DNA of 64,000 nucleotides from the NCBI RefSeq assembly GCF_003112535.1, contig NZ_BEWA01000005.1, positions 562,013-626,012 of the forward strand. Direction: 5' to 3'. Positions 7,170-15,894 of this stretch are shown here, piece after piece; position 1 is the stretch's first letter; the number at the start of each line of letters is the position of its first letter. The translations under genes and the position numbers were made by a program. Origin of the DNA: Streptomyces rishiriensis (lineage in GTDB: Bacteria > Actinomycetota > Actinomycetes > Streptomycetales > Streptomycetaceae). The notes below the pieces were generated by a model, which was given only the letters and a program-made list of their open reading frames with translations, had not been told where the DNA came from and ran no database searches.

Positions 7170-8741
7170 ATGAAGAGATGCGGACACTGGCTCACCTCCC
7201 CCTGGCGGCGTACGACCGTCGCGGCTCTCGCGGGCGCGCTGCCCGTGCTCGCGTTCCCGGCGCCCGCCCTGTGGTGGTGGGCCTACGTGGCGCTCGTCCC
7301 CTGGATCCTGCTGGCCCGTTCCGCGCCCACGGGGCGGCGGGCCGCGTACGACGGCTGGGGCGGCGGGTTCGGCTTCATGCTGGCCATGCACCACTGGCTG
7401 CTGCCGGACCTGCACGTGTTCACCCTCGTGCTGGCCGCGCTGCTCGGCGGACTGTGGGCGCCGTGGGCGTGGCTGGTGCGCCGGTTCCTCGCCGAGGCCG
7501 AGGCTCCCACCCGCAGGCGGGTCCTCGCCGCGCTGCTGGTCCTGCCCTCGGCCTGGCTGGCCGTCGAGCTCGTCCGCTCATGGCAGGGGCTGGGCGGGCC
7601 GTGGGGCGTACTGGGGGCCAGCCAGTGGCAGGTGGGGCCCGCGCTGCGGCTCGCCTCCGTCGGCGGGGTGTGGCTGCTGAGCTTCCTGGTGGTGGCGGTC
7701 AACGTGGCCGCCGCCGTCCTGGTCGCGCTCCCCGCCTCCCGGGCGCCGGCCGTGGCCGGGCTGGTCGCCACCGCCGCCACCGCTTCGGCCGCGTGGGCGT
7801 GGGCGCCGCGTCCCGACGCCGACGGGGAGACCCGCGTCGCCGTCGTCCAGCCGGGCGTGATCGACGGACCCGACCTGCGCTTCGACCGCGAGGAGGAGCT
7901 GACCCGCCGCCTGGTCGGGCAGGACGTCGATCTGGTCGTCTGGGGCGAGAGCAGCGTCGGATACGACCTCGCCGAGCGTCCCGATCTGGCCAGGCGCATC
8001 GCCGAGCTGGTCCGGGCGACCGGCGCGGACATCCTCGTCAACGTCGACGCCCGCCGCTCCGACCGGCCCGGCATCTACAAGAGCTCGATTCTCGTGGGCG
8101 CGGGCGGCCCGACCGGCGACCGGTACGACAAGATGCGGCTGGTGCCGTTCGGCGAGTACATACCGGCCCGTTCGCTGCTCGGCTGGGCCACCTCGGTGGG
8201 CCGGGCGGCCGGCGAGGACCGGCGGCGCGGCACGGAACAGGTCCTGATGGACGCCGGTCACGGTGTGCGGTTCGGGCCGATGGTGTGCTTCGAGACGGCG
8301 TTCCCGGACATGAGCCGGCATCTCGTCGAGGACGGTGCGGCCTTGCTGGTCGGTCAGTCGTCGACGTCGTCGTTCCAGCGCAGCTGGGCGCCCGCGCAGC
8401 ACGCCTCGCTGGGGGCCCTGCGCGCCGCGGAGACCGGCCGGCCCTTCGTCCACGCCACGCTGACCGGCGATTCCGCCGTGTACGACGCGAGCGGCCGACG
8501 GCTGGGCTCGTGGCTGGGCCCGGACGCGAGCACGGCCGCCGTCTACGACGTGCCGCTGGCCGACGGCGTCACCCCGTACGTCCGCTACGGCGACTGGGCC
8601 GTCCACGGGGCCCTGCTGGTGCTCGTGGCGTTCGGGCTCACCGAGGGCGGGCGGGCGGTCAGGCTGCGGCGGACCGCTCCAGCACCGCTCGGACCACCCG
8701 CTCGCACAGTTCGTGAGTCGCCAGCGCGTCCCGGGCGCTGA
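7170..8741 (+). CDS. lnt: Apolipoprotein N-acyltransferase
   Basis: A 523-residue membrane enzyme that adds the third acyl chain to the N-terminal cysteine of lipoproteins. Several hydrophobic segments fill the first ~210 residues, followed by a nitrilase-like catalytic domain. The Glu-Lys-Cys triad is visible at E260 (VVWGESSV), K321 (YDKMRLVPFGEY) and C373 (MVCFETAFPD). The start at 7170 follows GGGAGGTGTCGT. No polyprenol-mannose synthase partner is adjacent, unlike the mycobacterial fusion. Its last 83 bases overlap the convergent oxidoreductase gene. At least five lipoprotein substrates are encoded in this window. Confidence 0.95.
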   Translation: MKRCGHWLTSPWRRTTVAALAGALPVLAFPAPALWWWAYVALVPWILLARSAPTGRRAAYDGWGGGFGFMLAMHHWLLPDLHVFTLVLAALLGGLWAPWAWLVRRFLAEAEAPTRRRVLAALLVLPSAWLAVELVRSWQGLGGPWGVLGASQWQVGPALRLASVGGVWLLSFLVVAVNVAAAVLVALPASRAPAVAGLVATAATASAAWAWAPRPDADGETRVAVVQPGVIDGPDLRFDREEELTRRLVGQDVDLVVWGESSVGYDLAERPDLARRIAELVRATGADILVNVDARRSDRPGIYKSSILVGAGGPTGDRYDKMRLVPFGEYIPARSLLGWATSVGRAAGEDRRRGTEQVLMDAGHGVRFGPMVCFETAFPDMSRHLVEDGAALLVGQSSTSSFQRSWAPAQHASLGALRAAETGRPFVHATLTGDSAVYDASGRRLGSWLGPDASTAAVYDVPLADGVTPYVRYGDWAVHGALLVLVAFGLTEGGRAVRLRRTAPAPLGPPARTVRESPARPGR

Positions 8742-9570
8742 GCACCTTTCCCGCGCGCACGGCGTCGAGGAAGGCGAGCACCGCCTGCTCGATGCCGCGC
8801 TGCCGGGCCACCGGCACCCAGTCTCCGCGCCGCCGCACCGTCGGCTGCCCCTTGTGGTCGACGACCTCGGCCAGGTTGATCACCTGGCGCTTGGTGTCCT
8901 GCCCGGACACCTCCAGGATCTCCTCGTTCGAACCGCTGAGCCGGTTCATCACACCGAGGGCGGTGAACCCGTCGCCGGCGAGCTGGAGGACCACGTGGTG
9001 CAGCAGACCGTCCGCGACGCGGGCGCGGACGGTCACGTCGTCCACCTGGCCGGGTGCCAGGAAGCGCAGCGTGTCGACGACGTGGATGAAGTCGTCGAGG
9101 ATCATCGTGCGCGGTTCCTCGGGCAGCCCGACCCGGTTCTTCTGCAGGAGGATCAGCTCGCGCGGATGGTCGGCGCACTGCGCGTAGCCGGGCGCCAGAC
9201 GCCGGTTGAAGCCCACGGCGAGGGTCGTGTTCCGGGCCTCAGCGAGCGTCACCAGCCGCTCGGAGTCGGCGAGCTCGTAGGCGAGGGGCTTGTCCACGTA
9301 CGTCGGGACGCCCGCCTCCAGCAGCCGGGTGACGATCTCGGGGTGGACGCCGGTGGGGGCGTGCACGAAGGCCGCGTCCACACCGGCGGCGAGGAGTGCG
9401 TCGAGGTCGCGGTGGCGTTGTTCGCGGGGCAGCCGAAGGGCGTCGGCGACCCGGTCGAGGGTGGCCGGGGTGCGCGTCTGCAGGTGGAGCTCGATCCCGG
9501 GCAGCGCGCCCAGCACGGGCAGATACGCCTTCTGCGCGATGTCGCCGAGTCCGATGCAGCCGACCTTCAC
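8659..9570 (-). CDS. Gfo/Idh/MocA-family oxidoreductase
   Basis: A 303-residue dehydrogenase. It starts directly with the Rossmann strand KVGCIGLGDIAQKAYLP (GxGxxA), followed by the family EKP-type motif in the variant form VPTYVDKPLAYELADSE, where Asp-Lys-Pro replaces Glu-Lys-Pro. NRRLAPGY and DDFIHVVDTLRFL match the substrate-binding domain. Relatives in Actinobacteria act on sugars or myo-inositol-type polyols; the substrate here is unknown. GTG 9570 is chosen because GGGAGCGCCC precedes it. The 3' end overlaps the end of lnt by 83 bases on the opposite strand, so the two mRNAs are antisense to each other there. Confidence 0.9.
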   Translation of the reverse strand: MKVGCIGLGDIAQKAYLPVLGALPGIELHLQTRTPATLDRVADALRLPREQRHRDLDALLAAGVDAAFVHAPTGVHPEIVTRLLEAGVPTYVDKPLAYELADSERLVTLAEARNTTLAVGFNRRLAPGYAQCADHPRELILLQKNRVGLPEEPRTMILDDFIHVVDTLRFLAPGQVDDVTVRARVADGLLHHVVLQLAGDGFTALGVMNRLSGSNEEILEVSGQDTKRQVINLAEVVDHKGQPTVRRRGDWVPVARQRGIEQAVLAFLDAVRAGKVLSARDALATHELCERVVRAVLERSAAA

Positions 9571-9705
9571 GGGCGCTCCCTCACTGCTTGCCTGCCTGTC
9601 CCGCAGCATACGGCCCCGCCCGGACCGGGCCGCGGGCGGTGGTCCGCGTGACCCGTCGGCGGAAAATCCGTGGTGAGCGGGGCCTTCACAGGACACCATG
9701 CGGAG

Positions 9706-10218
9706 ATGACCACACCGCGCACCGGACCCGCCCTGAACGCCGACGAACGCACGATGCTGGAAGGCTGGCTGGACTACCACCGGCAGACCCTGGCGCAGAA
9801 GTGCGAAGGCCTCACCGACGCCCAGCTGCGCACCGCCTCGGTGCCGCCGTCCGAACTGTCCCTGATGGGACTGGTGAGGCACATGGCGGACGTAGAGCGC
9901 AGCTGGTTCCGCAGGGTGCTCGTGGACGACGGCGCCGGGCCACTGCATTACAGCGACGCGGACCCGGACGGCGAGTTCCACCTCACCGAGGCGGACACCT
10001 GGGCCCGGTCGCACGCCACGTGGCAGGCCGAGATCGAGGCCGCCCGGCGCTGCGCGGCCGACTTCGCCCTGGACGACCTCTCGCGCGGCCGCAGCAGGTT
10101 CACCGACCAGCCGTTCAGCCTGCGCTGGATCTACACCCACATGATCGAGGAGTACGCCCGCCACAACGGCCACGCCGACCTCATCCGCGAACGGATCGAC
10201 GGCGTCACCGGGGACTGA
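9706..10218 (+). CDS. DinB-family / DUF664 four-helix protein
   Basis: A 170-residue member of the DinB-like four-helix-bundle superfamily (DUF664). LEGWLDYHRQTLAQKCEGL starts helix 1, SLMGLVRHMADVERSWFRR carries the first metal-type histidine and YTHMIEEYARHNGHADLIRE carries the last pair of histidines, together a probable three-His metal site. Relatives include bacillithiol and mycothiol-dependent transferases, so a mycothiol-linked role is possible in this organism but not shown. ATG 9706 is chosen as the start; a GTG at 9670 would add 12 residues. It stands alone. Confidence 0.85.
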   Translation: MTTPRTGPALNADERTMLEGWLDYHRQTLAQKCEGLTDAQLRTASVPPSELSLMGLVRHMADVERSWFRRVLVDDGAGPLHYSDADPDGEFHLTEADTWARSHATWQAEIEAARRCAADFALDDLSRGRSRFTDQPFSLRWIYTHMIEEYARHNGHADLIRERIDGVTGD

Positions 10219-10410
10219 CCGAGGACAGCGACCGCAGGCGTCGAGGACCCTCAAGGGCGCGCCGGGGCGCGCGCGGCGGGGCCCGCGTTCGGAGTGGCGT
10301 CAGCGCGGGCGGGCTCGCGCCCCCCTTGAGGAGTACGGGATCAACCCGTGCGGGGCAACCTCCGCTCGTGCGCTGTTGCGCGGGCGGCCGAAACCGCCAG
10401 AGTGGCGCGG

Positions 10411-10881
10411 GTGCATCGAACGACGACTACCGCGACGCTCCTGGTCACCGTGGCCCTCTCGGCCCTGTCCGGCTGCGTGACCGTCCATCGTCCGCCCGTG
10501 CCCGGTCCGGCCGCGGCGCCCGCCGAGCCGTCCGTGCCGCGGCCCGACGGGCGGGCCACGGCGCAGATCGTGCAGGCGCCGGTCCAGGAGGCGCTGGAGA
10601 TGGCCGAGCCGTCCCGGAAGCGGGAGCGGCAGAAGGCGGCGCAGCGGCGGCGGGCGGCCGAGGAGCCGTCGGCCGGGCAGCCGCCGTCGTCCGGTGCGAC
10701 GCCGCAGGCCCGGCCGCCCCACCCGCAGCCGCGGCGGCGCGCACAGCCGCGCGTGGACCTCCGGGACGTGGAGCACGCGGTGCGCGGCACCGCCGACGTG
10801 TGCGCCCTGGGCAGGAAGTACGGCGGGTGGCAGCGGGACAGCTCGGAGGCGGAGATCTGCGAACGGGCCTACGGACGCTGA
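10411..10881 (+). CDS. Small lipoprotein with Pro/Arg-rich middle
   Basis: A 156-residue exported protein. It begins VHRTTTTATLLVTVALSALS, with lipobox LSALSGC and the lipidated cysteine at residue 22. A long disordered segment rich in Pro, Ala and Arg follows (about residues 28-115). The C-terminal 40 residues are folded-looking and conserved in character: VDLRDVEHAVRGTADVCALGRKYGGW and AEICERAYGR, with two cysteines that may pair. GTG 10411 is chosen because it places the signal sequence correctly. I recognise the pattern as a Streptomyces lipoprotein type but know of no function. Confidence 0.72.
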   Translation: MHRTTTTATLLVTVALSALSGCVTVHRPPVPGPAAAPAEPSVPRPDGRATAQIVQAPVQEALEMAEPSRKRERQKAAQRRRAAEEPSAGQPPSSGATPQARPPHPQPRRRAQPRVDLRDVEHAVRGTADVCALGRKYGGWQRDSSEAEICERAYGR

Positions 10882-10926
10882 TCGCCATCCGGGCCGCATC
10901 GGACGCCGGCCCGTCGCCGCCCGCTC

Positions 10927-11457
10927 TCATCGCCCCCGTCCCCACTCCCCCTCCCCGAGCCGCAGCTCCATCCTGCTGATCGCCGCCCGCACCCCGTCCC
11001 CGTAGCTGTCGTCGCCCAGTGCGGCGGCCGCCCTGCGGGCCCGGCGCACATGGGTGCGGGCGGCGTCGGCGCGGCCGAGTTTCACGTAGTCCGCCGCCAG
11101 GTTGAGGTGGAGGGACGGGTAGAGCGCCCTCGCCTCGGGCGACCCCTGGTCCTGGGCGGCCCCCTGAGGCTCCTCGCCCGGCCGCCGCCGCTCCCCCGCC
11201 GAGCCGTCGTGCTCCTGCGCCGCCGTCAGCGCCCGCAGATCCCACGCCAGTTCGTCCGAGGGGTCGTCATGGGTGTCGGCGAGATAGTGGGCGAGGGTGC
11301 AGCGGTGCAGCGGGTCGCCCTCCTCGCCGATCTCCGTCCACAGGTCGAGGAGCCGGCGGCGGGCCTCCTCGCGGTCTCCTCCGTGGTGCAGCATCACGAC
11401 CTGCCCGATCCGCGTCAGCAGGGTGTCCGGCGTCGTCCGCCCCTGTCGGTCCGCCAC
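10927..11457 (-). CDS. TPR-like hypothetical protein
   Basis: A 176-residue helical protein. Residues 1-65 (TRIGQVVMLHHGGDREEARRRLLDLW, HRCTLAHYLADTHDD) and 105-170 (LYPSLHLNLAADYVKLG, AARTHVRRARRAA) look like degenerate tetratricopeptide repeats separated by a charged, disordered linker. Such proteins usually act as protein-binding scaffolds. GTG 11457 follows AAGGAGG with a six-base spacer, an ideal ribosome-binding site. It lies just downstream of ung in the same orientation, but a strong hairpin at 11524-11553 separates them, so it is probably transcribed on its own. Confidence 0.78.
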   Translation of the reverse strand: MADRQGRTTPDTLLTRIGQVVMLHHGGDREEARRRLLDLWTEIGEEGDPLHRCTLAHYLADTHDDPSDELAWDLRALTAAQEHDGSAGERRRPGEEPQGAAQDQGSPEARALYPSLHLNLAADYVKLGRADAARTHVRRARRAAAALGDDSYGDGVRAAISRMELRLGEGEWGRGR

Positions 11458-11523
11458 CCTCGGCCTCCTTGCGTCGTTGCGACGACGCTAACCGCAGGCG
11501 CGGGCGATCACGGGCAGGCGGCA

Positions 11524-11553
11524 CCGGGCCGGTCCCCGCGGGGACCGGCCCGG
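11524..11553 (-). terminator. Probable terminator downstream of ung
   Basis: A perfect 30-base palindrome: CCGGGCCGGTCCCC and its reverse complement meet with almost no loop, giving about 12 pairs around a four-base turn in RNA. It lies some 65 bases past the ung stop on the minus strand. There is no U-run, as is usual in Streptomyces. Confidence 0.65.
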
Positions 11554-11617
11554 CGGCAGGGCGCGACCGGGGCGGTCCGGGCCGGGACGGGACGGGACGG
11601 ACGAGGTTCGGGCCGGG

Positions 11618-12301
11618 TCAGACCAGGTTCGGGACGGTCCAGTCGATCGGCTCGTGGCCCTGCTGCGCCACCGCCGCGTCGATCTGGGTGAAGGGGCGCG
11701 AGCCGAAGAACTTCTTCGCCGAGAGCGGCGAGGGGTGCGCGCCCTTGACCACGATGTGCCGCGTCTCGTCGATCAGCGGCAGCTTCTTCTGCGCGTAGTT
11801 GCCCCACAGCACGAAGACCGCCGGGTCGGGGCGGTCGGCCACCGCGCGGATCACCGCGTCGGTGAACTTCTCCCAGCCCTTGCCCTTGTGCGAGTTCGCC
11901 TCGCCGGATCGGACCGTGAGGACCGCGTTGAGCAGCAGGACTCCCTGCTGCGCCCACGGCATCAGGTAGCCGTTGTCCGGGATCGGCGTGCCCAGCTCGG
12001 CGTGCATCTCCTTGTAGATGTTGCGCAGGGACGGCGGGATCTTCACCCCGGGCCGCACCGAGAAGCACAGGCCGTGCCCCTGACCTTCGCCGTGGTAGGG
12101 GTCCTGTCCGAGGATCAGCACCTTCACCCGGTCGTACGGCGTCGCGTCGAGCGCGGCGAACACCTCCTCGCGCGGAGGGTAGACCGGGCCCCTCGCCCGC
12201 TCCTCCTCGACGAACTCCGTCAGCTCCTTGAAGTAGGGCTGCTGCAGTTCGTCGCCCAGAACCCCGCGCCAGGACTCGGGCAGCATGGCGATGTCGGTCA
12301 C
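11618..12301 (-). CDS. ung: Uracil-DNA glycosylase, family 1
   Basis: A 227-residue base-excision repair enzyme that removes uracil from DNA. The water-activating motif GQDPYHGEGQ has the catalytic aspartate at residue 67, LLLNAVLTVR carries the uracil-contacting asparagine, and GAHPSPLSAKK is the C-terminal DNA-intercalation/histidine motif. Length and motifs match family 1 Ung throughout. High-GC genomes are exposed to cytosine deamination, so the gene is expected. It is transcribed alone; a palindrome at 11524-11553 probably ends the message. Confidence 0.97.
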   Translation of the reverse strand: MTDIAMLPESWRGVLGDELQQPYFKELTEFVEEERARGPVYPPREEVFAALDATPYDRVKVLILGQDPYHGEGQGHGLCFSVRPGVKIPPSLRNIYKEMHAELGTPIPDNGYLMPWAQQGVLLLNAVLTVRSGEANSHKGKGWEKFTDAVIRAVADRPDPAVFVLWGNYAQKKLPLIDETRHIVVKGAHPSPLSAKKFFGSRPFTQIDAAVAQQGHEPIDWTVPNLV

Positions 12302-12433
12302 GTCAACGTCCTTCGTCGTGCGGTCGCTTCAGACTCCAGAACCTACAGGCGACCACTGACAACCCGTCCCGCGGACCGTGTCCGGGACCGTACCGGGGCC
12401 GGTCCCCCCGTCTGCCGGCTGGTCTTGCGCGAG

Positions 12434-14017
12434 CTACCAGCTGGTCTTCCGCGAGAGCTCCCACACCATCATGATCGTCGACGGGTCCAGGGAGCGTTCT
12501 CCGCCCGAGACGTCCTCGGACGAGGCGATGTACTGCTTGCCCTGCCACAGCGGCAGCAGCCGGGCGTCCCGGACGAGGATCTGCTGGGCCTCCTCGAAGT
12601 CCTGCGCCACCTCGGCGCGGTCGCTCTGCTGGCGGGAGTGGGGCAGCAGCACCTGCGTGATCTTCTTCGCCGGGTAGGGCGTGCCGAGCGCGTTCTGCTC
12701 GCCCACGAAGGGGGCGACGAAGTTGTCGGGGTCCGGGAAGTCGGGGGCCCAGCCGCGCCCGAACACCGGGTACTCGCCGTTCTGGTAGCCGACCACGTAG
12801 GAGTTCCAGGGGCGGCTCTTCAGCGTGACCGAGAACAGGCCGGACGCCTCCAGCTGGCGCTTGATCTCCTTGAACTCCAGCGCGGTGTCGGAGCCGTAGC
12901 GGTCGGTGGTGTACCAGAGGGTGAGCGGCACGGTCCCGGTGATGCCGCCCTCGGTGAGGATCCTGCGGGCCTTGGCGGTGTCGGGGTCGCCGAAGGAGTC
13001 GAAGAACCCGGTGGTGTGGCCGGTCAGCCCGGTCGGGACCATGGAGTACAGGGGGTCGACCGTGTCCTTGTACACCTTGTGGGCGATCGCGGCCCGGTCG
13101 ATGACCTGGGCCACGGCCCGGCGCACGGGCAGCTTGTCCGACCAGGAGTCCTTGGGGTTGAAGACCAGGTAGTTGATGTTGGTGGCCGCGCCCTCGACGA
13201 GCTGCAGGCCCTCGTTGGCGGCGCCCTTGCCCTCCAGGTCGACGATGTCGTCCGAGGCCAGGCCCTGGTAGGTGATGTCGATGTCCTTGGCGCGCAGGGC
13301 CTTGACCATGGCGCTGGAGTCCTGGAAGTAGCGGATGGTCACCGCGTCGTTCTTGCGCTCGGCGAGGCCCTTGTAGCTGTCGTTGCGCACGAGCACGGAC
13401 TGCTTGCCCTCTTCGTAGGACTGCAGCCGGTAGGGCCCGGAGCCGACGATGCCGTCGTCCTTGCGCAGGGACTTCGCGGGGTAGTCGTCGGGGTCGACGA
13501 CCGACATGCCGGGGGTGGCGAGCACGAACGGGAAGGTGGCGTCGGCCTTGTTGAGCCGGAAGAGGATCTCGCGGTCGCCCTTCGCCTCGACGCTGTCCAG
13601 GCTGCCGAGCAGTCCGTTGGGGCCGGTGGGGGCGTTGATCGCCCGGATCCGGTCGATCGAGTACTTCACGGCCCGCGCGTCCAGGTTGTCGCCGTTGGAG
13701 AACTTGAGCCCGCTGCGCAGTTCGCACTTGTAGACGCGACTGGTGCTGTCCGTGAACTCGCAGGACTCGGCGGCGTCCGGCTGCGGGGCCGTCGTGCCGT
13801 TCGGGTAGCTAAGCAGCGTCTGGTAGATGTTGCGGAACAGCTCCCAGGAGCCGTCCCAGGCGGCCGCGGGGTCCAGCGTGCTGGGAGCACTGGTGGTACC
13901 CACGACGATCGGCCCGGCACCGTCGGAGCTCTCCTCCCCCAGGAGGCTGCACCCGGCCACCAGGGATATGGACACGATCGCCGCCATCTGCTGCAAGGAT
14001 CGGTTCCGGTTGAACAC
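12434..14017 (-). CDS. Family 5 extracellular solute-binding lipoprotein (peptide/nickel ABC type)
   Basis: A 527-residue binding lipoprotein. The signal peptide ends in the lipobox SISLVAGC, and the SBP_bac_5 fold follows: VVGTTSAPSTLDPAAAWDG at the mature N-terminus, YKCELRSGLKFSNGDNLDARAVKYS, then INYLVFNPKD and the C-terminal GRGWAPDFPDPDNF. Such proteins deliver oligopeptides, nickel chelates or signals to Opp/Dpp-type ABC permeases. No permease or ATPase gene is adjacent, so it is an orphan that may use a transporter elsewhere. GTG 14017 fits GAGGAG with a seven-base spacer; GTG 14023 is too close. Confidence 0.92.
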   Translation of the reverse strand: MFNRNRSLQQMAAIVSISLVAGCSLLGEESSDGAGPIVVGTTSAPSTLDPAAAWDGSWELFRNIYQTLLSYPNGTTAPQPDAAESCEFTDSTSRVYKCELRSGLKFSNGDNLDARAVKYSIDRIRAINAPTGPNGLLGSLDSVEAKGDREILFRLNKADATFPFVLATPGMSVVDPDDYPAKSLRKDDGIVGSGPYRLQSYEEGKQSVLVRNDSYKGLAERKNDAVTIRYFQDSSAMVKALRAKDIDITYQGLASDDIVDLEGKGAANEGLQLVEGAATNINYLVFNPKDSWSDKLPVRRAVAQVIDRAAIAHKVYKDTVDPLYSMVPTGLTGHTTGFFDSFGDPDTAKARRILTEGGITGTVPLTLWYTTDRYGSDTALEFKEIKRQLEASGLFSVTLKSRPWNSYVVGYQNGEYPVFGRGWAPDFPDPDNFVAPFVGEQNALGTPYPAKKITQVLLPHSRQQSDRAEVAQDFEEAQQILVRDARLLPLWQGKQYIASSEDVSGGERSLDPSTIMMVWELSRKTSW

Positions 14018-14118
14018 GTGCACGCTCCTCGATCTGCCATGCCAAGGGTTGGCAGACCATACCGCAGCGCCACGCGGCCTGAACCCGCGCCTGTACAGCG
14101 TTCTTGATCACTCTCGGT

Positions 14119-14134
14119 ATGACGACGTTGTCAT
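14119..14134. promoter_or_regulatory. Imperfect palindrome upstream of the binding-protein gene
   Basis: ATGACGACGTTGTCAT is symmetrical at 14 of 16 positions and lies about 100 bases upstream of the start at 14017, in an AT-richer patch also holding GTATAC. It may be an operator for a TetR- or GntR-type repressor. No regulator gene is next to it. Confidence 0.3.
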
Positions 14135-14172
14135 CCCCGTACTCGAGGCGCGTATGTCCCGGTATACGACGA

Positions 14173-14209
14173 CACGGGCGCCGTTTCCGTCGGAGAAACG
14201 GCGCCCGTG
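14173..14209 (-). terminator. Strong hairpin terminator after the SDR operon
   Basis: CACGGGCGCCGTTTC (14173-14187) pairs perfectly with GAAACGGCGCCCGTG (14195-14209) across a seven-base loop, giving a 15-pair stem. It starts about 50 bases past the stop of the SDR gene at 14260, in the direction of its transcription. Confidence 0.85.
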
Positions 14210-14259
14210 AACGCGGTCGTCGCGGTGCGTCCCGGGCCGGGGTACGGTCCGGGAGGGGC

Positions 14260-15021
14260 TCAGCCCACGCCCGCGTTGAGGAAGATGCCGCCGTCGACGA
14301 CGAGCGTCTGGCCGGTGATCCAGTCCGACTGCTCCGAGGTCAGGAACGCGGCCGTGCCGCCGATGTCGGAGGGCACGCCCAGCCGGGCCAGGGGGTAGGC
14401 CGCCGCCGCTTCCTCCTCCCGGCCCTCGTACAGGGCCTGGGCGAACTTGGTCTTCACCACGGCCGGGGCGATCGCGTTGACCCGCACGCGCGGCGCGTAC
14501 TCGTGCGCCAGCTGCACGGTGAGGTTGATCATCGCGGCCTTGCTGATGCCGTACGCGCCGATGAAGGGCGAGGCCGACAGGCCGGCGACGGAGGCGATGT
14601 TGACGATCGCGCCGCCGTTCTCCTTCTGCCAGGCGTGCCAGGTCCGCTGCGCGAAGCCGAGCGCGGAGACCACGTTGGTCTCGAAGACCTTGCGGGCGAC
14701 GTTCAGGTCCAGGTCGGCGATCGGCCCGAACACCGGGTTCGTGCCGGCGTTGTTGACCAGGAAGTCGACGCGGCCGAAGGCCTCCATCGTGCGCGCCACG
14801 GCGGCGGCCTGGTGCTTCTCGTCGTGCGCCTTGCCGGCGACGCCGATGACCCGGTCGGCGCCGAGCTGCTCGACGGCCTCCTTGAGGGCGTCCTCGCCCC
14901 GGCCGGTGATGCAGACGCGGTCGCCGCGGGCGACGAGCGCCTCGGCGACGCCGTAGCCGATGCCCCGGCTGGCGCCCGTGACGAGGGCGACCTTGCCGGA
15001 GAGTTCGGGCAGTTCAGTCAT
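14260..15021 (-). CDS. Short-chain dehydrogenase/reductase (FabG-like)
   Basis: A 253-residue classical SDR. The NAD(P) site GASRGIGYG is at residues 16-24, NNAG follows in DFLVNNAGTNP, and the catalytic Ser-Tyr-Lys is in NIASVAGLSASPFIGAYGISKAA. The C-terminus DWITGQTLVVDGGIF is typical of 3-oxoacyl reductase-like SDRs. It is the second gene of a pair with fabG (15052), 30 bases downstream, and shares its promoter. Two SDRs in series under a fatty-acid-type promoter suggest beta-oxidation or modified acyl-chain metabolism; the substrate cannot be read from sequence. Confidence 0.9.
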   Translation of the reverse strand: MTELPELSGKVALVTGASRGIGYGVAEALVARGDRVCITGRGEDALKEAVEQLGADRVIGVAGKAHDEKHQAAAVARTMEAFGRVDFLVNNAGTNPVFGPIADLDLNVARKVFETNVVSALGFAQRTWHAWQKENGGAIVNIASVAGLSASPFIGAYGISKAAMINLTVQLAHEYAPRVRVNAIAPAVVKTKFAQALYEGREEEAAAAYPLARLGVPSDIGGTAAFLTSEQSDWITGQTLVVDGGIFLNAGVG

Positions 15022-15051
15022 GTTCGTGATCCCCAGGGTCCTTGGCAGCGG

Positions 15052-15813
15052 TTAGTCGAGCGGTCCGCCGGCGACGTACAGCACCTGGCCGGAGACAAAG
15101 CCGGCGGCCTCGTTCGTGAAGAAGGCGATCGCGTTGGCGATGTCGTCGGGCTCGCCGACGCGCGCGACCGGGATCTGGGTGGCGGCCGCCGCCTTGAACT
15201 CCTCGAAGCCCATGCCGACCCGGGCCGCGGTGGCGGCGGTCATGTCGGTGGCGATGAAGCCGGGGGCGACGGCGTTGGCGGTGATGCCGAACTTGCCGAG
15301 CTCGATGGCCAGGGTCTTGGTGAAGCCCTGCAGACCGGCCTTGGCGGCCGAGTAGTTGGCCTGGCCACGGTTGCCGAGCGCCGAGGAGGAGGACAGGTTG
15401 ACGACGCGGCCGAAGCCGGCGTCGACCATGTGCTTCTGGACGGCCTTGGTCATGAGGAACGAGCCGCGCAGGTGCACGTTCAGGACGGTGTCCCAGTCGG
15501 CGGCGCTCATCTTGAACAGCAGGTTGTCGCGGAGCACGCCGGCGTTGTTGACGAGGATCGTCGGCGCGCCGAGCTCCTCGACGATCCGGGCGATCGCCGC
15601 CTCGACCTGGGTCTCGTCGGAGACGTCGGCGCCGATGGCGACGGCCCTGCCGCCGGCCGCGGTGATCTTCTCGACGGTGTCCTTGCAGGCGGCCTCGTCG
15701 AGGTCGACGACCGCGACCGCACGGCCCTCGGCCGCCAGTCGTACGGCGGTGGCCGCTCCGATGCCCCGCGCCGCGCCCGTGACTACGGCGACCCGCTGCT
15801 CAGTGGTGGACAT
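15052..15813 (-). CDS. fabG: 3-oxoacyl-[acyl-carrier-protein] reductase-like SDR
   Basis: A 253-residue FabG-type SDR that would reduce 3-oxoacyl thioesters with NADPH. GAARGIGAAT is the cofactor site, NNAGVLRDNLLFKM is the FabG-like NNAG segment, and the catalytic residues are in NLSSSSALGNRGQANYSAAKAG. AVAPGFIATDM is the conserved C-terminal loop. ATG 15813 follows GAGGAG. Because the main fatty-acid fabG is normally beside fabI or fabH, this is probably a paralogue used in lipid catabolism or storage-polymer metabolism. It is the first gene of a two-gene operon with the promoter and operator described at 15895-15955. Confidence 0.92.
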   Translation of the reverse strand: MSTTEQRVAVVTGAARGIGAATAVRLAAEGRAVAVVDLDEAACKDTVEKITAAGGRAVAIGADVSDETQVEAAIARIVEELGAPTILVNNAGVLRDNLLFKMSAADWDTVLNVHLRGSFLMTKAVQKHMVDAGFGRVVNLSSSSALGNRGQANYSAAKAGLQGFTKTLAIELGKFGITANAVAPGFIATDMTAATAARVGMGFEEFKAAAATQIPVARVGEPDDIANAIAFFTNEAAGFVSGQVLYVAGGPLD

Positions 15814-15894
15814 TGCTGGTTCTCCTCGCCCTTGAGAAAGCCTGATGCGCCCGGGAGGCGCTGTTCCGCCCGGGTCGCTGGTGCGCCCGACTGG

